From an uncultured Pirellulaceae bacterium (GTDB taxonomy: Bacteria > Planctomycetota > Planctomycetia > Pirellulales > Pirellulaceae): a stretch of DNA of 64,000 nt. A program made the translations under genes and the position numbers. The notes under the pieces were generated by a model. The model did not search any database. It was not told where the DNA came from and saw only the letters and a list, made by a program, of their open reading frames with translations. The stretch is from assembly GCA_938083195.1 (NCBI GenBank), contig CALKCK010000004.1, positions 62,001 through 126,000 of the forward strand. The letters are read 5' to 3'. Shown here in pieces: positions 54,814 through 62,508 of the stretch; position 1 is the first letter of the stretch; each line of letters starts with the position of its first letter.

Positions 54814-55794
54814 TTAGCCGGCGTCGATTGTTTGCTGAAGTTCGGATAGTTTTTTTTCTGCTTCTTTGCGTACAGGCTCGATTTCGGTTTGATCGATCAG
54901 CTCGGTGAGCGTTTGGATTGCTCGTGTCTTTTTGCTTTTAGTGTTCGCTTGATTTGCGTTCTCGATGATTTTTGCTTCGCGTGCAAGCTGTTTGTTCTCC
55001 TTGAGCGTATGTTTCTTTTGAAACGCGGCGAGGTCAGATTTGACCAACTTGAGGGCGCCAAAATCCTGGCGAAGTGCCAAGTAACCAAGCATTGCTGTGA
55101 GCTTGGCATCTGCCTGGTCGGATTCTATTTGGCTTGCAAAGTCTTTCAATTGGTTTCGGACTTCGTCAGCAGTTTCGATGACTAGGCGGTTCACTCTCAA
55201 GGCTGGTTCAGAATAGCTTGGGATCTGCCCGGGTTCACCAATTTTACGAACGCGACTGATTGCTTTGATCGCAGATTCGAAATTTCCTTTTTCTTTTTCC
55301 TGGGTGAATTTGTTGGCTGCGTCAGTTAATGATTGTGCTTCTCGGGCAGACAAAATGCGTCCGGAATTCTGTAAAGCCGCAAGGAGCATGTTGGGTAGGT
55401 CCGGGCCGCGCAGAGAGCCAGATCGACCGTAGAGTGTTTCACCATCTGCCCGCACAATAAAGAGTTGTGGAATGCCATTGCCGTCGGGAGTGTGGTCGCG
55501 TCGCCATTGAGCGTACTCAGGAGAGCTGACATCAAGCTTGATAGGCACGAACTGTGCCACGAGGGGTGCAATTGACTGATCGGTGTTGAGGCGTTTCAGC
55601 AGTGCTGCACACGGCGGTCAGGTGCTTTGCCCAGCGATGGCAAAGATAGGACGGCCACTCGCTGCCGAGATCTGTTTGGCTTTGGTAAGGCTATCCGCAG
55701 CTACGTTGGTTTTCGTTTGAGCCGTGAGTGGCAGAGTGATGCCTGTGAAGATGGCAAGCATCGTTCCTAGTAAAAGGCGGTGACTTTTAAGCAT
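54814..55794 (-). CDS. Exported thioredoxin-like protein with in-frame UGA (probable selenoprotein)
   Basis: Read straight through, the frame codes for 326 residues. Residues 1-26 form a signal peptide (MLKSHRLLLGTMLAIF...PLTAQ). A thioredoxin-like domain follows. Its redox motif should read CPPC as in many DsbD/thioredoxin_7 proteins (SWCPPCKAL), but reads T-UGA-PPCAAL: the first cysteine codon is TGA at 55618-55620. Frame and homology continue on both sides (GRPIFAIAGQST before, AQFVPIKLDVSS and IPQLFIVRADGETLYG after). A helical region fills residues 120-326. The ATG at 55794 has GGA about 8 nt upstream. The likeliest reading is selenocysteine at residue 59 (UPPC); a nonsense mutation is the alternative. 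Confidence 0.75.
55618..55620 (-). other. In-frame UGA at the CxxC position (candidate Sec codon)
   Basis: TGA interrupts the thioredoxin-like gene exactly at the first cysteine of the motif. The next codons read CCG CCG TGT (Pro Pro Cys). A small hairpin, CAGC-ACT-GCTG, begins 11 nt after the UGA on the minus strand. This is close to where bacterial SECIS elements lie, but its match to a bacterial SECIS cannot be confirmed by eye. Confidence 0.6.
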
Positions 55795-55916
55795 TGTTTG
55801 TTCCAAGGAGAAAACGCTGACTCTATTTTTTAAAAGCAATTGAAGCACTCATGAATCATTTCCCAATCACATGATGAGTTGCGAAGGTGATCTTGAATGC
55901 TGCTGCGGGTAAGGAG

Positions 55917-57239
55917 TTACCAACCAGTGCGATACGCCGGAGCGAGAAGTGCATTGGCTTCCTTTACTGACTTCGAGTTTCCTGTGAATTTACAGGTGGC
56001 GGCGTCCCAATCGAAGGTTTCTTGTGGCCAGCGGTTAATGACAGTGCCCATCAGAACGGCTTCGGTCAAAGGTCCAGCGTATTCGAACGGCGCGCCCGTT
56101 GATTCAATTTTTCCCTGAGCCGCATCGATCCACTGATGGAAGTGATTTCCACTTTCAACCGTTGGTGGTAATTTGCTCATTGGAGTTCCGTCGACTTGAT
56201 AAACCTGCGGATTGCCGATGTGAGGGAGTATCAGACTACCTTTAGTTCCAATGAAGACAGATCCTTGGCTGGGTAATTTAACGTTAGCTGGAATCCCTTC
56301 CACTTTCGATGGTCGCAAAGACCCGTTGTACCAAGTTAAGTTGAGCTCATCGGTCGTGTAAGGAGTTCCTCGGAATTTATAAACAACGTGGCTTAGGAGA
56401 GCGAAGTTATTTTTGAAGGGGCCGGGGCCGAGCGAGGTGCACTGGGTCGGCTCTTTAAGTTCCAAGGCGTTAAACACAGGGTCAATAATGTGGCAACCCA
56501 TGTCACCTTGCGTACCCGTTCCGAATGCAAGCCATTTTCGCCAGTTGCTGCGATGATACCACCCTTCCACGTAAGGAAGCTTTTCGGACACGCCGCAGTA
56601 TAGATCCCAGTCGAGATGGGCTGGTGGTGGCGTGGGAGACTTTCCCTTCATTTCGCCGCCCCATCCTTTGCCTGACCAGCTGTGGACATCTTTTACGGTT
56701 CCAATCAATCCATTTTGAATCCATGAAACTGCAGTTCGATAAGCCGGATGAGCGTGAATTTGAATTCCCATTTGGGTTTTCAGATTAGGTTTTTTTGCCG
56801 CCTGTTCCGCAAGTAAACGACACTCGGCGATGTCGTGCGCCAAGGGTTTTTGTAAATAGACATGTTTGTCGTGTTCCATGGCCATCAGTGCGATCGGAGC
56901 GTGCATGTGGTCCGGCGTAGCGATGACCACAGCATCAAAATCGTCAGCAGAATCTTCAAACAGTAAGCGATAGTCTTGGAATTTTTTTATGTCTGTGCCC
57001 ATTGGGTCGACAATTTGGTGAAGGGACTGGTCTACATCACAAGCGGCTGTTAGTTCAAAATTTGGATGAGATATCATCCCTTTCAAATCTGCTTTGCCTC
57101 GGCCTCCAAATCCAATTGCGGCGATTCGAAAGTTTTTGGCTGTTTTGCGTTGAGCCCCAAAGACCATGCTTGGCGCGAGTGTCGCAATGGAAGCGGATCC
57201 TGCAGCGGCTTTAATAATTTGACGGCGATTGAGGCTCAT
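55917..57239 (-). CDS. Exported Gfo/Idh/MocA-family oxidoreductase
   Basis: The 440-residue protein opens with a Tat-type leader (NRRQIIKAAAGSASIATL). The Rossmann fold shows IAAIGFGGRGKADLKG for nucleotide binding and VVIATPDHMHAPIALMAM. The catalytic region has VYLQKPLAHDIAECRLLAEQA, where EKP of the family reads QKP, so the usual glutamate is glutamine. Members oxidise or epimerise sugars with NAD(P). Many planctomycete copies are exported as here and of unknown substrate. Next downstream on the strand (about 120 bp) is the thioredoxin-like gene, which may share its transcript. Confidence 0.9.
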   Translation of the reverse strand: MSLNRRQIIKAAAGSASIATLAPSMVFGAQRKTAKNFRIAAIGFGGRGKADLKGMISHPNFELTAACDVDQSLHQIVDPMGTDIKKFQDYRLLFEDSADDFDAVVIATPDHMHAPIALMAMEHDKHVYLQKPLAHDIAECRLLAEQAAKKPNLKTQMGIQIHAHPAYRTAVSWIQNGLIGTVKDVHSWSGKGWGGEMKGKSPTPPPAHLDWDLYCGVSEKLPYVEGWYHRSNWRKWLAFGTGTQGDMGCHIIDPVFNALELKEPTQCTSLGPGPFKNNFALLSHVVYKFRGTPYTTDELNLTWYNGSLRPSKVEGIPANVKLPSQGSVFIGTKGSLILPHIGNPQVYQVDGTPMSKLPPTVESGNHFHQWIDAAQGKIESTGAPFEYAGPLTEAVLMGTVINRWPQETFDWDAATCKFTGNSKSVKEANALLAPAYRTGW

Positions 57240-57421
57240 AAAGATCTCTTGCTAGTTTTTTAAATTGGTTATGAGAGTTCTCTTGATTTTAGAAGTATTT
57301 GATTTGAATTGCCACAATCAAGTTAGAACATCCGGCTGCAATCGGCAAGAAAGTCGCGGGACGGATCACGCTGCCTAGAATGCCTGATTTTCGTTGGTGG
57401 TTTAGAGAGAATCGTTTCGGG

Positions 57422-59116
57422 TTACGCTTTTTTTCGGCAGGAGTCGAGGAGGAACAGCGCGGTCGCGATGATTAGCATAATCATCGGGATAACGTCGCCA
57501 ATGGTTCGGTAGAGGCTCATCTGTTCGATAGGACGTACGAGTGTGCGGATCGCCCCGGGTTGTCGCCGCCCGCCAGTCTGAAGTAAGCGTCCGCACGAGT
57601 CGATTTCAGCTGATAGTCCCGTGTTGGCACAAACTAAATGAGTTTTTCGCATTTCTACTGCACGAAAAACATTGCAGGCCAAATGCAGATCCAAGCAGCT
57701 GGTGCCAAAAAACCAACCATCGTTGGTCATGTTAATTAGGACATCGGGTTCCTTGTTTTGGTTGGCAAGCGTATTGACTTGATTCCTAATAAAGTGGGGA
57801 ACCGTTGATTCAAAACAAATGTTGGGACTTAGATTGATTTCGTTTATTCTTATCGAGGCTGGCTCAGTTCCAGCATCGATCCCTCCACCGATGGGGGAGA
57901 TTTTTTTGATGATTGGAAACCAGTCAGATAGTGGGACGTACTCGCCAAACATGACAAGATGATTCTTATAGTACCTTGAATCTACGAGCCCATTATTGTT
58001 GATCAAAAAAGCAGATGCGAAATGGGTGTTTTGTTTTGGGTCAAGGGTGGAACCTCCAGTGAGAAGTGGCACGGAATTTTCACTAAGGTAGGAGGAGGAC
58101 GTTGCTTTCCTCCAAAATTCAGTTCGGAGTCTCGCGGCCGCTTGGCGAGTCATTTCTGGACTGAAGTCTGACAATAAATCTGTGTATCCGCTGAAAGCGG
58201 ATTCTGGCCAAACAATTAAATCTAAATCAGGCCATTTTTTTATTGCCGCTTGAGTTAAATCGATTTTTCGCTGACGGCCATCCACAAATTCCTCAGCCGT
58301 AATTGGTTGAAAAACAACATCATCGTTGGTTTGAATCAAAGCAATCGCCAACTCAGAATTATTTTTAAATGTTACGTCTTCACCGAGCTTTACGCGGCCG
58401 TACACAAGGGTCGCAATGAGGGTGAGGATCGCAGTGGCAATGGCCCATCTGCTTTGTCTCTTTAAATTTTCTGGAAAGATTGAAGATTGGTTAGGCTGTT
58501 GTTGGCTCTTGGCGATACACAGTTTTAATGCTGCCGTAATGCCAACGGAAACTAAGCTGATGACGAACGTAAGGGTGTAAGCGCCAAATATATCTGCAAC
58601 CTGAATGAGAATCGGAGTGCGATATTGAGTGTGGGATAAACAGACCATTGCCATGCCTGTTGCGAAGTTGCATCGGAACCATTCAATTCCAGTCCAGACG
58701 AGAGGAATCGCGAGCACAGGCGGGATTCGAAAGCGATGAATTAGGGAGCGGGCAATGCCAACCGACAAGGGAGTATAAATCGCCATGTAGGCGGAGACGG
58801 TTAGCCAACCAAGCCAGAGGGCTGGGTGAGGAATTGGAATAAAATAAAACGCAGAAAGCCAAAAGAGAAATCCGGCAAGGAAAAGTTGGCGATAGGGCCT
58901 TCGGCCGATAAGTGTTTTTGATTCTATCAACCAGATCAAAGGACATAGCGCAAGCCAACCTAGCCAGCTTAGCCCAACTGGTGGAAAGGCGAGCCACAGT
59001 AAGGTCATCGAAGACGCGGCAACAATGAAGGTCCTGAATCGCTCTTTAAAATGAGGGCGGGACGCTTCACCGTTAAGGCCGCCATCGGTTTTTGAAGTCG
59101 TCGTATGCTTGCTCAA
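57422..59116 (-). CDS. lnt: Apolipoprotein N-acyltransferase
   Basis: The 564-residue protein has seven or eight N-terminal membrane helices and a C-terminal nitrilase domain in the periplasm, as in Lnt. The catalytic triad is visible: E in LIVWPESAFSGY (about 304), K in YYKNHLVMFGEYVPL (about 382), and C in NICFESTVPHF (about 434). NMTNDGWFFGTSCLDLHLA matches the usual ND-GWF block. It adds the third acyl chain to lipoproteins, so this organism makes triacylated lipoproteins such as the cyclophilin at 3602. The gene lies 86 bp downstream of moeA on the same strand. Confidence 0.93.
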   Translation of the reverse strand: MSKHTTTSKTDGGLNGEASRPHFKERFRTFIVAASSMTLLWLAFPPVGLSWLGWLALCPLIWLIESKTLIGRRPYRQLFLAGFLFWLSAFYFIPIPHPALWLGWLTVSAYMAIYTPLSVGIARSLIHRFRIPPVLAIPLVWTGIEWFRCNFATGMAMVCLSHTQYRTPILIQVADIFGAYTLTFVISLVSVGITAALKLCIAKSQQQPNQSSIFPENLKRQSRWAIATAILTLIATLVYGRVKLGEDVTFKNNSELAIALIQTNDDVVFQPITAEEFVDGRQRKIDLTQAAIKKWPDLDLIVWPESAFSGYTDLLSDFSPEMTRQAAARLRTEFWRKATSSSYLSENSVPLLTGGSTLDPKQNTHFASAFLINNNGLVDSRYYKNHLVMFGEYVPLSDWFPIIKKISPIGGGIDAGTEPASIRINEINLSPNICFESTVPHFIRNQVNTLANQNKEPDVLINMTNDGWFFGTSCLDLHLACNVFRAVEMRKTHLVCANTGLSAEIDSCGRLLQTGGRRQPGAIRTLVRPIEQMSLYRTIGDVIPMIMLIIATALFLLDSCRKKA

Positions 59117-59202
59117 ATTGATCCTTGCTTAAAATTGACAGACCTCAATTTTATCGGGTTCGAACCAATTCAACTACGTCGATTTTTCGTGTCTTGGCGA
59201 AA

Positions 59203-60426
59203 TCAGGCGAATGGGAGAAATTCCACTTTTTCCCCGGCTGCATGGGAGGACGAATTCTCTCGAAATCGAATTAGCCCTTCCGCTTCACCGAGAGCGAAGA
59301 GATCTGAGGAGCCTCGCCAAATCAGCGGTTCAAACCGACGGATCGTCTGATCGTCGATAACTCGTTTCCCCGGCCAGAATGTCGGTCGGTTGCCGCGGGT
59401 CTCGTGCTGAATGTTGAGTTCGCCATATTCGGTAGGTATTTGATCACCTTGAGAGCCGAGCATTTTTTCGATTGCACGTCGCACAAAAAGGTGAAAGCCA
59501 ACAAGACTGCTTACGGGATTACCGGGTAAACCAAAAACATACCGTTTTCTTCCCTCACAATTATGAACGCCAAACCAAATTGGCTTGCCCGGTTTCACTG
59601 CGACTTTGTGAAAGATCTCAACAACTCCAAGGTCTTTCAAAATCCCGGGGACTAAGTCCATGGTGCCCGCTGAGACTCCACCGGAAAGCAGAAGCACATC
59701 GTGTTGTAGACCCGTCTCAATAAGGTTTGCAAGCTGGGTAGGGTCATCGACACTGGAGCCAAGATCGGTAACCTCGAGACCGAAATGTTGGGCAAGCGCA
59801 ACTAACATCGGTCCATTGCTGTTCCGGATTTGGCCCCGCAAAGGCTTGGTTTGGTGATCAACCAGTTCATTACCGGTGGGTAAAACTGCGACGGTCGGTT
59901 TTTCTCTGGTGGGAATGATACCTGCTCCGACCTCGGCCATTAATCCAATATCGGTTGCCCGAACAATATGCCCCTGAGGCAAAACGGTTTGTCCCGTTTT
60001 GAAGTTAACACCTTGGCGAAGTATGTTCTTTTCTGGGGCAATGGAGTCAATTAGTAGCTTGACTCGTTGGCAGCCATCCGTGGATTCAAATTCTGTTTGC
60101 TCCACCATAACAACGGCATCTGCATTTCGAGGCAGGGGAGCGCCGGTCATGATTCGCGAGGCTTGTCCAGGTTCGATAGGGTGCTGAGGCCAATCACCAG
60201 CGATAATGGTCTCGACAACAACCAAGGTTTTTTTGCCGTTGTTAACGTCGTTACTGATGACGGCGAACCCATCCATCATTGACTTGTCATGTGGTGGCGA
60301 ATTTACATCTGCGTGAATCTCACTCGCGAGAACACTGCCTACCGATGAGGCGAGCGGGATGTCTGTCAGTGGCAATGGGGTGACGTTTTCGTCGAGTAAT
60401 TGAAGTGCCTGCTCGAGTGGTATCAT
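59203..60426 (-). CDS. moeA: Molybdopterin molybdenumtransferase
   Basis: The start ATG at 60426 (MIPLEQALQLLDENV) overlaps the stop of the upstream gene as ATGA, which is good evidence for this start. A longer frame to 60573 would overlap the amidotransferase gene by 150 bp. The protein (about 407 residues) carries the MoeA blocks PPHDKSMMDGFAVI, RIMTGAPLPRNADAVVMVEQTE, VAVLPTGNELVD with GQIRNSN, and LSGGVSAGTMDLV. It inserts molybdate into adenylated molybdopterin to make the molybdenum cofactor. No other moa or mob gene is in the window. Confidence 0.93.
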   Translation of the reverse strand: MIPLEQALQLLDENVTPLPLTDIPLASSVGSVLASEIHADVNSPPHDKSMMDGFAVISNDVNNGKKTLVVVETIIAGDWPQHPIEPGQASRIMTGAPLPRNADAVVMVEQTEFESTDGCQRVKLLIDSIAPEKNILRQGVNFKTGQTVLPQGHIVRATDIGLMAEVGAGIIPTREKPTVAVLPTGNELVDHQTKPLRGQIRNSNGPMLVALAQHFGLEVTDLGSSVDDPTQLANLIETGLQHDVLLLSGGVSAGTMDLVPGILKDLGVVEIFHKVAVKPGKPIWFGVHNCEGRKRYVFGLPGNPVSSLVGFHLFVRRAIEKMLGSQGDQIPTEYGELNIQHETRGNRPTFWPGKRVIDDQTIRRFEPLIWRGSSDLFALGEAEGLIRFRENSSSHAAGEKVEFLPFA

Positions 60427-61013
60427 GGCGACGGGATCTCTAAGAAATTGCGAAGTAAGTCGATGCCGAGGTCCGTTAGAAAGCTTTCTGGATGAAATTG
60501 AACCCCGAATGTTGGGAACTGCTCGTGTTGAATCGCCATGATCTCTCGGGATCCGTCGGGCGCTGTTGCCCAAGCGCTAATTTGGAATTCCTTTGAAAGC
60601 GTATTGGGCTGAATGACCAAACTGTGATAACGCGTAGCGATCATTGGACTGGGAATGCCTTGGAAGATTGCTTGCCCATTATGGTGAATTTGATCCGTTT
60701 TACCGTGCATCAATTGTTCTGCCCGGACGATGGTGCCTCCGGTTGCCTGACCAATGGATTGATGGCCTAGGCAAACACCAAGAAGCGGTAACTTGCCATG
60801 GAATCTCTCCACACAGGCCACCGAGATTCCTGCCTCATTTGGTGTACACGGTCCGGGAGAAATGATCAGATGACTAGGCGCGAGGGCCTCGATTTCATCG
60901 ACTGAAATTTTATCATTTCGATGCACTTGAATTTCATGATCGGTTCCAAGTTCACCTAGTCGCTGCACCAAGTTGTAAGTGAAGGAATCGTAATTGTCGA
61001 TAATCAAAATCAT
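60423..61013 (-). CDS. Class I glutamine amidotransferase, TrpG/PabA type
   Basis: The ATG at 61013 (MILIIDNYDSFTYNLVQ) is the family start and gives 196 residues. A longer frame to 61064 adds an unlikely leader. Catalytic cysteine lies in LGVCLGHQSIGQ (about residue 82), and histidine and glutamate in VQFHPESFL (about 173-175). LIISPGPCTPNEAG is the usual anthranilate/4-amino-4-deoxychorismate synthase block. It supplies ammonia from glutamine to TrpE or PabB. Neither partner is adjacent, so trpG and pabA cannot be told apart. The stop overlaps the moeA start by 4 nt (ATGA). Confidence 0.9.
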   Translation of the reverse strand: MILIIDNYDSFTYNLVQRLGELGTDHEIQVHRNDKISVDEIEALAPSHLIISPGPCTPNEAGISVACVERFHGKLPLLGVCLGHQSIGQATGGTIVRAEQLMHGKTDQIHHNGQAIFQGIPSPMIATRYHSLVIQPNTLSKEFQISAWATAPDGSREIMAIQHEQFPTFGVQFHPESFLTDLGIDLLRNFLEIPSP

Positions 61014-61202
61014 GGGTTTGTCCGGTCTGTCAGTGGCAAGAATGGGAGCCTGGCCTGCTAGCAATTATTATCGACGAAAACCGTTTCTAGGTTAAGGGCA
61101 GGTATTCTATTGACCCAATTACAGCATGCATTTACGTTTTAAGGGTACGCATCAACAGCGTTTTTGAATTTTGCCCTCATTTTGCCCCAAGGAAGAGGCT
61201 TT

Positions 61203-62402
61203 ATGACTACCCAAAATCTACGTGTCGAACACGGCATAGAGACTTCGGACGTTTCATCTGCTCCGCTTTTAGACGTTGGACGTGGTAATCGACCACTGAA
61301 AGACGAAATTATGGAAGCGGTCTCAGACATTATCGATTCAGGTTGGTTCATTGGTGGACCTCATGTAAAGCTGTTAGAGGAGACGGTTGCGGAAGTCAGT
61401 CAAACTGAATTTGCAATCGGATGTGCTTCTGGTAGCGATGCTTTATTATTGGCTTTGATGGCGATTGGAATTAAACCGGGCGACGAAGTGATTTGTCCAA
61501 GTTTTACTTTCTTCGCAACGGCCAGTGCAATCCACCGACTTGGTGGAACTCCCGTATTTGTTGATATCGAACCGGATACGTTTAATATCGACGTTGCCAA
61601 AATAGAATCACTAATTTCCTCGAGGACGAAAGCGATTATTCCTGTTCATTTATTTGGGCAGTGTGCTGATATGGATCCGATCAATTCGATTGCTGAAGCT
61701 CACGGGCTTAAAGTAGTGGAAGATTGTGCCCAGGCGATCGGCGCGACCTACTCAGGGAGATCCGCTGGTAGTCTTGGTTCTGTAGGATGCTTTAGTTTTT
61801 ACCCGACGAAAAACCTTGGTGGTTTTGGTGACGGTGGCATGCTAACGACAAACGATCCAGAGATTGCTGATAAATTACGCCTTTTGGCGAACCATGGCAT
61901 GCGACCTCGGTATTATCACTCCGAGGTTGGAATCAATAGTCGGTTGGATGCAATTCAAGCTGCGGCACTAAATGCCAAAATGAAACATATCGGCGACTAC
62001 TCTTCTAAGCGGGCGGTAAACGCAGCACGCTACGAGCAGTTAATGGTCGAAGCAGGGCTTGCTGATCAATTGCTACTGCCGCAAGCCAATACTGACTGCG
62101 GTCATGTGTGGAATCAATTTACGATTCGAATCTCTGGCGGTAACCGAGATCAGGTTCGGCAACAGCTCGCGGACATGAATGTAGGCAGCGAGGTTTACTA
62201 CCCAGTACCACTGCATCAGCAGGAGTGCTTTGCCTCATTGAAAGAAAACAATGTGGATTTGGTTGAGACAGAACGCGCGGCGGAAGAGGTGTTAAGCCTG
62301 CCAATATTTCCTGAATTAACGGCAGCCGAACAGGCTTATGCCGTCAATTGTCTGGCTCAGATTTTGGACGTGGCCGAAATGCCATTGAAGAGGGCGGGCT
62401 AA
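61203..62402 (+). CDS. DegT/DnrJ/EryC1/StrS sugar aminotransferase
   Basis: The start at 61203 (MTTQNLRVEHG) has AAGGAAGAGG just upstream and is preferred to 61164. The protein (399 residues) is a fold-type I PLP enzyme. CASGSDALLLALMAIG binds PLP phosphate, VEDCAQAIGATY has the ring aspartate, and K203 in YPTKNLGGFGDGG is the Schiff-base lysine, all DegT/WecE/ArnB features. It transfers an amino group to a keto sugar nucleotide. WNQFTIRI and EVYYPVPLHQQ are C-terminal family blocks. No nucleotide-sugar genes flank it, so the product is unknown. A strong terminator follows 48 bp later. Confidence 0.9.
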   Translation: MTTQNLRVEHGIETSDVSSAPLLDVGRGNRPLKDEIMEAVSDIIDSGWFIGGPHVKLLEETVAEVSQTEFAIGCASGSDALLLALMAIGIKPGDEVICPSFTFFATASAIHRLGGTPVFVDIEPDTFNIDVAKIESLISSRTKAIIPVHLFGQCADMDPINSIAEAHGLKVVEDCAQAIGATYSGRSAGSLGSVGCFSFYPTKNLGGFGDGGMLTTNDPEIADKLRLLANHGMRPRYYHSEVGINSRLDAIQAAALNAKMKHIGDYSSKRAVNAARYEQLMVEAGLADQLLLPQANTDCGHVWNQFTIRISGGNRDQVRQQLADMNVGSEVYYPVPLHQQECFASLKENNVDLVETERAAEEVLSLPIFPELTAAEQAYAVNCLAQILDVAEMPLKRAG

Positions 62403-62449
62403 CAAGTTGCAATCGATTCGATTGTAAATCGAGAAATCTAGCATACGAG

Positions 62450-62476
62450 AAGCGGGAGTTTGCCTCCCGCTTTTTT
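62450..62476 (+). terminator. Intrinsic terminator after the DegT aminotransferase gene
   Basis: AAGCGGGAG (62450-62458) pairs perfectly with CTCCCGCTT (62464-62472) around a 5-nt loop and runs into six T residues. It also separates this gene from the convergent peptidase gene that ends at 62509. Confidence 0.9.
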
Positions 62477-62508
62477 CGTAGCGTGATTTACCTGAAAACC
62501 CTGGGGAT

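Noticed and set aside
54814-55560. Separate 248-residue gene with GTG start
   Set aside because: It starts in the middle of the thioredoxin fold; the frame is continuous with the upstream signal-peptide part through a single UGA.
60427-60573. Longer moeA start
   Set aside because: It would overlap the amidotransferase gene by 150 bp; the ATG in the ATGA overlap begins the family N-terminus.
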